Source: Kitasatospora sp. Root107 (GTDB lineage Bacteria; Actinomycetota; Actinomycetes; Streptomycetales; Streptomycetaceae). From it: 64,000 nt of DNA. A model generated the notes under the pieces. It worked only from the letters and a program-made list of their open reading frames with translations. It was not told the DNA's origin and did not search any database. The translations under genes and the position numbers were made by a program. The stretch is taken from positions 478,078 through 542,077 of the forward strand of contig NZ_LMCT01000012.1 in the NCBI RefSeq assembly GCF_001424875.1, written 5' to 3'. How positions within the stretch are numbered: position 1 is the first letter of the stretch; each line of letters opens with the position of its first letter. Of this stretch, positions 53,379-60,808 are shown one piece after another.

Positions 53379-53861
53379 CTACGAAGCCAAGACCTCGTCG
53401 AGCAGCGTCTCCGCCTTGTCCTCATTGGTGTTCTCCGCGAGTGCGAGCTCGCTGACCAGGATCTGGCGCGCCTTGGCGAGCATCCGCTTCTCTCCGGCCG
53501 AGAGACCGCGCTCACGCTCGCGACGCCACAGGTCGCGGACGACCTCGGCCACCTTGATCACATCGCCGGAGGCGAGCTTCTCGAGGTTCGCCTTGTACCG
53601 GCGCGACCAGTTGGTCGGCTCCTCCGTGTAAGGCGCACGCAGGACCTCGAACACTCGGTCGAGGCCTTCCTGGCCAACTACGTCGCGCACACCGACGAAC
53701 TCCGCATTCTCCGCGGGCACGCGCAGCGTCAAGTCTCCCTGCTGCACCTTCAGCACCAGGTAGGTCTTGTCCACACCTTTGATCTGGCGAATCTCAATGG
53801 CCTCGATCAGCGCAGCCCCGTGATGGGGGTAGACCACCGTGTCGCCAACCTTGAACGTCAT
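53379..53861 (-). CDS. carD: CarD-family RNA polymerase-binding regulator
   Basis: 160 residues from ATG 53861 (AAGGGG upstream). N-terminal RNAP-interacting Tudor-like domain: [20 protein letters not shown] and [19 protein letters not shown]-terminal DNA-binding helices: [18 protein letters not shown] and [19 protein letters not shown]. It stabilises open promoter complexes, mainly at rRNA and housekeeping promoters (established in mycobacteria). Confidence 0.96.
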   Translation of the reverse strand: MTFKVGDTVVYPHHGAALIEAIEIRQIKGVDKTYLVLKVQQGDLTLRVPAENAEFVGVRDVVGQEGLDRVFEVLRAPYTEEPTNWSRRYKANLEKLASGDVIKVAEVVRDLWRRERERGLSAGEKRMLAKARQILVSELALAENTNEDKAETLLDEVLAS

Positions 53862-54234
53862 GTGACAGGGCCCCTTCCGTGGCTTACCAGAATAACACGG
53901 TTCCCAGCCCACCCGAAGGGCGTTTTCGCAGGTCAGAGCCGGTCTCGGGGCTTGACAAGGGCCCCTTCGGCGTGCTGCGACCGGTGTTCGACGGGGCCTT
54001 ACCGCAGGTCGGAGGCGGTATACACACCTGACGAAACCTCTGGCAACACTCCCGAAACCATGATTGGATCATGGGTTTTTGCCGTATACGCGGTCGCGGC
54101 CCCCGGCGGGCCTCGGCGGGGCCCCCTCCCCGGACTCCACCCGCGACACGGGGCCACCCCGTGAGAACCGGATAACTGCGGTCGGTAACCTGACCCTGAC
54201 CACCGACCCGAGATACCAAGGAGATGCCGCCGCC
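53862..54234. other. Intergenic region between carD and lipoprotein gene
   Basis: 373 bp, divergent. No supportable gene. The carD-proximal 50 bp contain an A/T-richer patch (TGTTATTCTGGTAA on the minus strand), and AAGGAG at 54218-54223 serves the lipoprotein. I see no riboswitch or clear operator. Confidence 0.45.
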
Positions 54235-54900
54235 GTGAGCCGCAGCCTTCGACGCGGCGCGATCGCCGTGATCGCCCTCGCCGCGATCCTCCCGCTGTCC
54301 GCCTGTGCCGCCGGGAACACCCCGGAGACCCTGCAGATCAAGCCGGACAACGCCGCGACGTCGATCGGGGACAACCTCAAGCTCAACAACATCGTGGTGG
54401 TGACCGCGGCCGGCTCCAGCTCCGAGCACGCCGGCCCGGCCCAGCTCGCGGTGAACATCAGCAACACCGGCCCGACCGCCGAGACCCTGCAGTCGGTCAT
54501 CGTCGGCGAGGGCGTCACCGCGACCTTCACGGACGCCAAGGGCGCCGCGCTGTCCGAGATCGTCATTCCGGCCGGCAGCGCCGTGGCGATCGGCAGCGAG
54601 GGCCAGCCGGTCGCCAAGTTCGCCTCGGCCAAGCTGGAGGTCGGCGGCTTCGCCCCCACCGCGTTCTCGTTCGCCAAGGCCGGCAAGGTCGGCGTCAGGG
54701 CCCAGGTGCACCCCGCCACCGGTGTGTACGAGGGCTACGGCCCGGCCACCGACCACGTGGCATCGCCGTCCGCCTCCGCCTCCGCGTCGCCGTCGGCCTC
54801 GGCTTCGGCGTCCGCTTCGGCCGGTGCCTCCGGCTCCGCGTCGCCGTCCGCCGGCGCGTCGACCTCGCCGTCGGCGTCGACCACCGCGGCCTCGCACTGA
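54235..54900 (+). CDS. Secreted lipoprotein with Ser/Ala-rich tail (DUF461-like)
   Basis: 221 residues from GTG 54235, with AAGGAG 11 bases upstream. Lipobox LSAC after a short signal (Cys22). Mature domain about 30-170, beta-rich: LNNIVVVTAAGSSSEHAGPA, VAIGSEGQPVAKFASAKLEV. The position beside phoP matches a streptomycete lipoprotein usually tagged DUF461/PCuAC-like, but the Met/His copper ligands of PCuAC are not visible. The last ~50 residues are an SASAS-type low-complexity tail. Function unknown. Confidence 0.78.
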   Translation: MSRSLRRGAIAVIALAAILPLSACAAGNTPETLQIKPDNAATSIGDNLKLNNIVVVTAAGSSSEHAGPAQLAVNISNTGPTAETLQSVIVGEGVTATFTDAKGAALSEIVIPAGSAVAIGSEGQPVAKFASAKLEVGGFAPTAFSFAKAGKVGVRAQVHPATGVYEGYGPATDHVASPSASASASPSASASASASAGASGSASPSAGASTSPSASTTAASH

Positions 54901-54912
54901 CCGCACGTCATG

Positions 54913-54949
54913 CCGAAGGCCCCCGCTCGGTGCGAGCGGGGGCCTTCGG
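54913..54949. terminator. Bidirectional terminator hairpin
   Basis: Perfect 17-bp stem (54913-54929 with 54933-54949), GTG loop, between the convergent lipoprotein and phoP genes. Confidence 0.92.
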
Positions 54950-54958
54950 TACGTCGGT

Positions 54959-55654
54959 TTACGGCTCGAACTTGTAGCCCAGGCCACGGACCGTCACCAG
55001 GAAGCGCGGGGCCCCCGGGTCCGGCTCGATCTTGGCCCGCAGGCGCTTCACGTGGACGTCCAGGGTCTTGGTGTCACCGACGTAGTCGGCGCCCCAGACC
55101 CGGTCGATCAGCTGCATCCGGGTGAGCACCCGGCCCGCGTTGCGGAGCAGCATCTCCAGCAGGTCGAACTCCTTGAGCGGCAGGTCGACCTTGGCGCCGT
55201 CCACCGTCACCACGTGCCGGTCGACGTCCATCCGGACCGGACCGGCCTCCAGGGCACCGGGGCCGCCACCGTTCTCGCCGGGGCCGCCGTCCTCACCGCG
55301 GCGGCGGAGCACCGCGCGGATCCGGGCGACCAGCTCGCGGGTGGAGTAGGGCTTGGTGACGTAGTCGTCGGCACCTATCTCCAGGCCGACCACCTTGTCG
55401 ATCTCGCTGTCCTTGGCGGTGACCATGATCACCGGGACGTTGGAGCGGACCCGGAGCTGACGGCAGACCTCCGTACCGGGCAGGCCGGGGAGCATCAGGT
55501 CGAGCAGCACCAGGTCGGCGCCGTTGCGTTCGAACTGCTCCAGCGCGTCGGGGCCGGTGGCGGCGATGGCCACCTCGAAGCCCTCCTTGCGGAGCATGTA
55601 CGACAGGGCGTCGCTGAACGACTCCTCGTCCTCGACCACCAGTACTCGGGTCAC
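54959..55654 (-). CDS. phoP: Phosphate-response regulator PhoP
   Basis: 231 residues from GTG 55654. Receiver domain: acidic pocket VVEDEE, phosphoacceptor Asp52 (LVLLDLMLPG), Thr and Lys switch residues (VIMVTAKD; VTKPYS). An extra Gly-rich linker (EDGGPGENGGG) leads to the OmpR winged helix (LPLKEFDLLEMLLRNAGRVL; DVHVKRLRAKIE). Its start overlaps the phoR stop by 4 bp (GTGA). In Streptomyces, PhoP binds PHO boxes of phosphate genes and represses antibiotic production. Confidence 0.95.
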   Translation of the reverse strand: MTRVLVVEDEESFSDALSYMLRKEGFEVAIAATGPDALEQFERNGADLVLLDLMLPGLPGTEVCRQLRVRSNVPVIMVTAKDSEIDKVVGLEIGADDYVTKPYSTRELVARIRAVLRRRGEDGGPGENGGGPGALEAGPVRMDVDRHVVTVDGAKVDLPLKEFDLLEMLLRNAGRVLTRMQLIDRVWGADYVGDTKTLDVHVKRLRAKIEPDPGAPRFLVTVRGLGYKFEP

Positions 55655-56916
55655 GATCGGGCCTCCGGGGCAGGATGGGGGTTGGGGAGGATGATGGGGC
55701 TCTGCTGGCTCGCCGCCGGAGCCTGACCGGCGGGGAGTCGGACGGTGAAGGTGGAACCCTGGCCCTCGACGCTCCACACCGACACGGTGCCGCCGTGGGA
55801 GGCCGCCACGTGCTTGACGATGGAGAGGCCGAGGCCGGTTCCGCCGGTGGCCCGGGAGCGGGCCGGGTCGACGCGGTAGAAGCGCTCGAAGATCCGCTCG
55901 CGGTCCTTCTCGGAGATGCCGATGCCCTGGTCGGTCACCGAGATCTCGATCAGCTCGCCGTCCGCCTCACCGAGGGCGGCGGCGCTGGAGATCCGCCGGG
56001 TGGCGATCGCCACCCGGGTACGGGGCGGGCTGTAGTTGACCGCGTTCTCCACCAGGTTGCCCAGCGCGGCGGCCAGCTGGCCGCGGTTGCCGTGCAGGTA
56101 GAGGCCGCCGATGCCGCCGGCCGCGATGTGGATCTGCTTGGCGGCGGCGGGCTGGCGGCAGCGGTCGATCGCCTCGGCGATCAGGGTGTCCACCGGGACC
56201 GGCTCCGGGTCGACCATCAACTGGTCGTCCTGGACCCGGGACAGGTCGATGATCTCCTGCACCAGGCTGGCCAGCCTGGTCGCCTCGATCTGCATCCGGC
56301 CGGCGAAGCGCTGCACCGCCTCCGGATCGTCGGACGCGTCCGCGACCGCCTCGGAGAGCAGCGAGAGCGCGCCGACCGGGGTCTTCAGCTCGTGCGAGAC
56401 GTTGGCCACGAAGTCCCGCCGGACCGCCTCGATCCGGCGGCGCTCGGTCAGGTCCTCGACCAGCACCAGGACCAGCCGGGAGCCGAGCGGGGCGACCCGG
56501 ACGGAGACCGCCAGCGGGTCGGTGGCGCGGGCCGCACCGGGCTTGGGCACCTCCAGCTCGACCTGGCGGATCTCGCCGTCCCGGCGAGTGGCGCGGGCCA
56601 GCGAGAGCATCTGCTCCACGGCCATCGCCCCTCCCCTGACCAGGCCCATCGCATAGGCGGCGGAGCTGGCCTTGACCACCTCGTCGCCCTCGCCGAGCAC
56701 GATCGCGCACGAGCGCAGCACCGAGAGCACGGTGTCCACCCCCGGCGGGAGCGGCGGTTCCTGCGTCGGCGTGCTTACGCCTGTCTTTCCGACCTTGCCT
56801 CCGCTACCTGCCCTGGCCTGCTCCCGCTCACTCCAGCGGAAGGCGATCGCGGCCGTGAGACCGACACCGAGCCCGGCTATGGCGCAGGCTGCGGCGAGAG
56901 CCACGTTCACGTCCAT
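55651..56916 (-). CDS. phoR: Phosphate sensor histidine kinase PhoR
   Basis: 421 residues. A single N-terminal TM (about 5-27) with no extracytoplasmic domain, a PAS-like region (about 60-160), HisKA with His175 (DFVANVSHELKTPVGALSLL), and HATPase boxes N (NLVENAVNYS), G1 (DQGIGI), F (RIFERFYRV) and G2 (GTGLGLSIVKHV). The lack of a sensor domain fits sensing through PstSCAB/PhoU. First gene of the phoR-phoP operon, divergent from phoU. Confidence 0.95.
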   Translation of the reverse strand: MDVNVALAAACAIAGLGVGLTAAIAFRWSEREQARAGSGGKVGKTGVSTPTQEPPLPPGVDTVLSVLRSCAIVLGEGDEVVKASSAAYAMGLVRGGAMAVEQMLSLARATRRDGEIRQVELEVPKPGAARATDPLAVSVRVAPLGSRLVLVLVEDLTERRRIEAVRRDFVANVSHELKTPVGALSLLSEAVADASDDPEAVQRFAGRMQIEATRLASLVQEIIDLSRVQDDQLMVDPEPVPVDTLIAEAIDRCRQPAAAKQIHIAAGGIGGLYLHGNRGQLAAALGNLVENAVNYSPPRTRVAIATRRISSAAALGEADGELIEISVTDQGIGISEKDRERIFERFYRVDPARSRATGGTGLGLSIVKHVAASHGGTVSVWSVEGQGSTFTVRLPAGQAPAASQQSPIILPNPHPAPEARS

Positions 56917-56989
56917 GTGGCCAGCGTAAGCGCATGATGGCGGCCCACCCCCGGGGTGAGATCAAGGCATCGGCCGCGCGTTGCCGAGA

Positions 56990-57022
56990 ATTCACCTTCA
57001 CGCTGCCACCGGTTCACTACAC
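56990..57022. promoter_or_regulatory. PHO box (PhoP-binding direct repeats)
   Basis: ATTCACCTTCA (56990) and GTTCACTACAC (57012) are 11-nt direct-repeat units of the GTTCACC type, exactly 22 bp apart, with a degenerate unit (CGCTGCCACCG) between. The phasing and position between phoR and phoU are those known for Streptomyces PhoP. Confidence 0.72.
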
Positions 57023-57196
57023 CGGCCGTGCGTGGTCGCCCAAACGGCCCAGGGTGGGTGGCGCAGCCCGTCCGGGCGGTGACGGCACTACGATGCCGCC
57101 ACCAGCAGCGGCCGTCCCGATCGTCAGACGGGCTCGTCTGTCATGTGAGATGGCCGGTCGGCACCGCCACCGACAGAGCTACTGAGGAGAGCAGCA

Positions 57197-57871
57197 ATGC
57201 GCGACGCGTACCACGAGGAACTCGACTCGATCAGCGACGGCCTGGTCGAGATGGCCCGGCTGGTCGGTTCGGCCATGGGTCGGGCCACCACCGCGCTGCT
57301 CGACGCCGACCTGGCGCTGGCGGAGAGCGTGATAGCCGCCGACGACAAGGTCAACGCCCTGCACCACGACCTGGAGAACCGGGCCATCGACCTGCTGGCC
57401 CGTCAGCAGCCGGTCGCCACCGATCTGCGGATCGTGGTCACCTCGCTGCGGATGAGCTCCGACCTGGAGCGCTGCGGCGACCTGGCCCGGCACGTGGCCA
57501 AGGTGGCCCGGCTGCGCTTCCCGGAGACCGCCGTCCCGAACGACCTGCACCCGATCGTGCTGGAGATGGGGCAGCTCGCCCAGCGGCTGGTCGCCAAGGC
57601 CGGCCAGGTGATCGCCACCAAGGACGTCGAGAAGGCGCTGGAGCTGGAGCAGGACGACGACGCGATCGACGCACTGCACCGCGAGCTGTTCTCGCACCTG
57701 CTGGACGACCGCTGGCAGCACGGCATCGAGACCGCGGTGGACGTCACCCTGGTCGGCCGGTACTACGAGCGCTTCGCCGACCACGCGGTCTCGGTGGCCA
57801 AGCGTGTGGTCTTCCTGGTGACCGGCGAGCACGTGGCCGAATTCGTCGCCAACTCCGAGTCCGCGGAGTAG
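57197..57871 (+). CDS. phoU: Phosphate transport accessory/regulatory protein PhoU
   Basis: 224 residues from ATG 57197 (GAGGAGA upstream). Two PhoU three-helix repeats: first EELDSISDGLVEMARLVGSA, with the metal-binding E/DxxxD pattern DLERCGDLARHVAK; second QLAQRLVAKAG with YYERFADHAVSVAKRVVFLV. It links Pst transport to PhoR signalling. Divergent from phoR-phoP across the PHO box. Confidence 0.95.
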   Translation: MRDAYHEELDSISDGLVEMARLVGSAMGRATTALLDADLALAESVIAADDKVNALHHDLENRAIDLLARQQPVATDLRIVVTSLRMSSDLERCGDLARHVAKVARLRFPETAVPNDLHPIVLEMGQLAQRLVAKAGQVIATKDVEKALELEQDDDAIDALHRELFSHLLDDRWQHGIETAVDVTLVGRYYERFADHAVSVAKRVVFLVTGEHVAEFVANSESAE

Positions 57872-57909
57872 GGGCAGTCCGACCCGGCAGTCCGACCGGC
57901 AACGGCGCG

Positions 57910-57948
57910 GGGGCGCACGGGGCGGTCCTGAACCGCCCCTGCGCGCCC
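57910..57948 (+). terminator. Terminator of phoU
   Basis: Imperfect GC stem (about 57910-57926 with 57931-57948, one or two bulges), 38 bp after the phoU stop codon. Confidence 0.55.
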
Positions 57949-58041
57949 GTTGACGCCCCGTCACCGGCGGGGCTTCACTCAGGGGGTGGGCACACCTCCG
58001 TGTGCGCCGCAGTGTGCCAGTGCCAAGGAGGGCCCAGCGCG

Positions 58042-58221
58042 ATGAAGGCAACCACCGCTCCGACCAGTTCACCGTCGAGCGTCGTCGAGCCGACCACCCC
58101 CGCCCTGCTGCCGATCCTCGCCGCCGGGTGCGGCTGTGGTGGCGGCTGCGGCTGCGGCTGCCAGTCGGGTGCGCCCTGCCAGTGCGGCGGCGTCACCGGG
58201 GGCTGCTGCAGCGGCCACTGA
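58042..58221 (+). CDS. Cys/Gly-rich 59-residue peptide, metallothionein-like
   Basis: 59 residues, ATG 58042 with AAGGAG 11 bases upstream. A Ser/Thr/Pro-rich N-terminal half (about 1-20) and a hydrophobic patch (PALLPILAAG) lead to a C-terminal ~30 residues with nine Cys in CG repeats (CGCGGGCGCGC, QCGG, CCSGH) and a final His. This is the composition of a soft-metal-binding peptide; a RiPP precursor is less likely since no maturase is near. It lies 170 bp after phoU and before a strong hairpin. No family recognised. Confidence 0.7.
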   Translation: MKATTAPTSSPSSVVEPTTPALLPILAAGCGCGGGCGCGCQSGAPCQCGGVTGGCCSGH

Positions 58222-58246
58222 CCCTGGCCGGTCCCACCGTCCCGCC

Positions 58247-58290
58247 CGTCGGCCGGGCGCCCCTGTCCTGAGCGGGGCGCCCGGCCGACG
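58247..58290. terminator. Bidirectional terminator hairpin
   Basis: Perfect 17-bp stem (58247-58263 with 58274-58290) and a 10-base loop between the convergent Cys-rich gene and the LPMO gene. Confidence 0.9.
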
Positions 58291-58324
58291 TATGCCCGGC
58301 CGGTGCAGGTCTGCGGCTCCGGTC

Positions 58325-58912
58325 TCAGAACTGCAGGTCGACGCAGGAGTAGAAGGCGTTCGTGGTGTCGGCGACGTCCCACACCGCGAGCAACACGTGG
58401 TGCCCGGTCAGCCCGGCCGGCAGCGGCACGCTGTGGGTGAGGGTGCTGGGCGGCTGGGCGTTGTTGCCGGGGACGGTCAGCAGCGGGGTGAGGTTGAGGT
58501 TGCTCCGGCTCAGCACCGAGGCCGCGCTGTAGCCCGGCTTGGTGAGGAAGTACCGGTACTGGGCGGTGGCGTGCCTGGCGGTGAACTTCCAGGTGAAGTT
58601 CTGCTTCTGACCCGCCGTCACCTTGGTGGTCGGCCAGGCCCCGTTCCGCGGGTTGTCCAGCTGGGCGAACCGGCTGTTGCCGCCCGCGCAGAGCTTGCCG
58701 TCGGCCGGGCCGCCGCTCGGGAAGCCCTTCGGCCCCTCGACGCTCTGCGGCTCCCACTGGATGTCGCCGCAGCCGGTGACGGTGCCCGCGGCGCAGTACG
58801 CGGCCCGGCTCGGCGGGCCGCTGATGTAGCCGTGCGAGAAGGCCGGGATCGCGGTGGCGACCGGTACGGCCAGGGCCCCGACGAGGGCCGCGAACAGGTG
58901 GCGCTTACGCAT
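58325..58912 (-). CDS. Secreted AA10 lytic polysaccharide monooxygenase (chitin-active type)
   Basis: 195 residues. Signal peptide 1-26 ends AFS, so the mature enzyme begins with His27 (HGYISGPPSR), the first half of the copper histidine brace; His114 (FTARHATAQYR) is the second. The usual axial Phe is seen in NAFYSCVDLQF at the C-terminus. Four Cys are placed for two disulphides. A single-domain AA10 of this kind usually oxidises beta-chitin. ATG 58912 follows AAGGAG. A dre-like DasR site lies 152 bp upstream. Confidence 0.95.
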   Translation of the reverse strand: MRKRHLFAALVGALAVPVATAIPAFSHGYISGPPSRAAYCAAGTVTGCGDIQWEPQSVEGPKGFPSGGPADGKLCAGGNSRFAQLDNPRNGAWPTTKVTAGQKQNFTWKFTARHATAQYRYFLTKPGYSAASVLSRSNLNLTPLLTVPGNNAQPPSTLTHSVPLPAGLTGHHVLLAVWDVADTTNAFYSCVDLQF

Positions 58913-59063
58913 GGTGCTCCTTCCGGACTCGTCTCCGGGCAGGCCGGAGCGAGCTGTGGGGGTGGATGGAGTGCATGACTGGCGAACGGCCGCCGGTGGG
59001 GGATCTTGGCGTGCTCGCGCCAGCGCTGGTGCATACCGTAGGAGCGCACAGCCGACCCGTCAA

Positions 59064-59075
59064 TGGTCTGAACCA
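59064..59075. promoter_or_regulatory. dre-like DasR site upstream of LPMO gene
   Basis: TGGTCTGAACCA matches the core TGGTCTAGACCA at 10 of 12 positions. A weaker copy (TGGTGCATACCG, 8 of 12) lies at 59027-59038. Paired elements of this type are known in Streptomyces chitinase and LPMO promoters. Confidence 0.6.
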
Positions 59076-59139
59076 CCGCCCCACAGCGGCGAGTTGACGC
59101 AGGGGTCGGCCGAGCTCGGGCCGACCTCCCGGGCTCAGG

Positions 59140-59757
59140 TCACAGGCTCGCGAGCAGATCGCGCAGGGGAGCAGGCACCCGCTCGGCGTCGAGGGCCTCG
59201 ACCAGCAGGCGGCCGTAGCGGATCTTGCGGCCCTTCTTCGTACCGAGGAAACGCCGCAACTGCCGCTCCGGGAGCCGGCCCTGCTGTGCGGGTTGGCGCC
59301 CGAAGATCTGCCAGGCCACGAAGTCACCCTCGGCCCGGAGGATCTCCTCGACACTCGCCACGCCCAGCGCGCGGATGAGTTCCTCCTCCAGGTCCGCCAC
59401 GCAGACGAAGAACCCGTGGCGCGGCGCGCGAGCGCTCTCGAAGGCGCGGTCGTAGTACCCCAGCTCGCCCTCGTCGCACAGTCCGGCGAGCCGCAGTCCC
59501 AGCCCCGGCGACCCGAGCAGGCCGGCGTAGCGGCCGACGCTCATCGCTCCGCCCATGGACGTGACGCACACCCCTTCGGCCGCCAGGTCCCGGCCCTGGC
59601 GCGCGGCCAGCGTCTCCACGGCCGCGAGGTCGCTCGGCCCTTCCAACAGCACCGCGGTCCGCACCCCCAGCCGCGCGGCCAGCTCACCCGCCGGCCCGCC
59701 GGGACCGCCCGCCGCCCAACCGGTGACCGCGTCCCGGAACGCTCGCATGTCCGTCAT
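59140..59757 (-). CDS. Lone OLD-type TOPRIM-domain protein
   Basis: 205 residues from ATG 59757. TOPRIM-like core: VLLEGPSDLAAVETLAARQG (EGxSD motif), VTSMGGAMSVGRYAGLLG (the usual following strand), GLCDEGELGYYDRAF (DxE metal pair). The C-terminal half has a basic TKKGRKIRYGRLLV. It matches the TOPRIM of OLD nucleases but lacks their ABC ATPase, so it may be a single-domain nucleotidyl-transferase/hydrolase with unknown partner. No defence genes lie nearby. Confidence 0.8.
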   Translation of the reverse strand: MTDMRAFRDAVTGWAAGGPGGPAGELAARLGVRTAVLLEGPSDLAAVETLAARQGRDLAAEGVCVTSMGGAMSVGRYAGLLGSPGLGLRLAGLCDEGELGYYDRAFESARAPRHGFFVCVADLEEELIRALGVASVEEILRAEGDFVAWQIFGRQPAQQGRLPERQLRRFLGTKKGRKIRYGRLLVEALDAERVPAPLRDLLASL

Positions 59758-59837
59758 GGGGCGATCCTGCCCCTGCCCGGCAGGCGCCGCACGAACTTTT
59801 TCGTCGGCCGACGGCCCACAGAGGGCCCGGGAACGGC

Positions 59838-59880
59838 GACGGCCCCTCACCCGCGCGATCCGCGCAGGTGAGGGGCCGTC
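59838..59880 (-). terminator. Terminator of gpmA
   Basis: A perfect 14-bp outer stem (59838-59851 with 59867-59880) encloses an additional CGCG inner pair, just past the gpmA stop codon. Confidence 0.88.
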
Positions 59881-59892
59881 AGTGCGTCGGAC

Positions 59893-60651
59893 TTACTTCT
59901 TGCCCTGGTTCTTGACCGCCTCGATGGCGGCCGCGGCGGCGTCCGCGTCCAGGTAGCGGCCGCCCTTGGTGAGCGGCTTGAAGTCGGCGTCGAGCTCGTA
60001 GACGAGCGGGATGCCGGTGGGGATGTTCAGGCCGGCGATGGCCTCGTCGGAGATGCCGTCGAGGTGCTTCACCAGCGCGCGCAGGCTGTTGCCGTGCGCG
60101 GTGACCAGGACGGTCTTGCCGGCTGCCAGGTCGGGGACGATCGCGTCGTACCAGTACGGGAGCATCCGGTCGACGACGTCCTTGAGGCACTCGGTGCGCG
60201 GACGCAGCTCGCTCGGGATGTCGCCGTAGCGGGCGTCGCCGGACTGCGAGTACTCGGTGCCGTCCTCGAGCGCGGGCGGCGGGGTGTCGTATGAACGGCG
60301 CCAGAGCTGGAACTGCTCCTCGCCGAACTCGGCCAGGGTCTGGGCCTTGTCCTTGCCCTGGAGGGCGCCGTAGTGGCGCTCGTTCAGCCGCCAGCTGCGG
60401 CTGACCGGGATCCAGTGCCGGTCGGCCTTGTCCAGGGCGATCTGCGAGGTGCGGATCGCGCGGCGCAGCAGGGAGGTGTGCAGCACGTCGGGGAGGTAGC
60501 CCTCGGCGGCGAGCAGCTCGCCGCCGCGTGCGGCCTCCTTCTCGCCCTTCTCGTTGAGGTCGACGTCGACCCAGCCGGTGAAGAGGTTCTTCTGGTTCCA
60601 CTGGCTCTCGCCGTGACGGAGCAGGATCAGTCGGTAGGTCGTGTCAGCCAT
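59893..60651 (-). CDS. gpmA: 2,3-bisphosphoglycerate-dependent phosphoglycerate mutase
   Basis: 252 residues from ATG 60651. The RHG signature [20 protein letters not shown] carries the phosphorylated His13; [17 protein letters not shown] and [20 protein letters not shown] (second His) complete the active site. Interconverts 3- and 2-phosphoglycerate in glycolysis and gluconeogenesis. Monocistronic, with terminator. Confidence 0.97.
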   Translation of the reverse strand: MADTTYRLILLRHGESQWNQKNLFTGWVDVDLNEKGEKEAARGGELLAAEGYLPDVLHTSLLRRAIRTSQIALDKADRHWIPVSRSWRLNERHYGALQGKDKAQTLAEFGEEQFQLWRRSYDTPPPALEDGTEYSQSGDARYGDIPSELRPRTECLKDVVDRMLPYWYDAIVPDLAAGKTVLVTAHGNSLRALVKHLDGISDEAIAGLNIPTGIPLVYELDADFKPLTKGGRYLDADAAAAAIEAVKNQGKK

Positions 60652-60740
60652 GGGGGTCAGCTTAATAGAGGCGAATAACCGCTGGTCGGGACGGAGGTCC
60701 AGCAGTAATGTTCGCATCGGAATTTAGCCACTTACCGTCG

Positions 60741-60780
60741 CGCTGAGCGGCCGCCCTGCCCTGCCCCGAACCGCTCAGCG
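60741..60780. promoter_or_regulatory. 10-bp inverted repeat upstream of MFS gene
   Basis: CGCTGAGCGG (60741-60750) and CCGCTCAGCG (60771-60780) are exactly complementary, 20 bp apart and 28 bp before the MFS ATG. An operator or leader hairpin. Confidence 0.45.
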
Positions 60781-60808
60781 GGACTCCGTGCCACCCGGGA
60801 GCCCCCAC

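Noticed and set aside
54235..54900. Periplasmic copper chaperone (PCuAC)
   Set aside because: The conserved Met/His copper ligands are not seen, so only DUF461-like position and fold are noted.
58042..58221. RiPP (lasso, lanthi- or thiopeptide) precursor
   Set aside because: No maturation enzymes or transporter of such systems nearby; Cys spacing is metallothionein-like.
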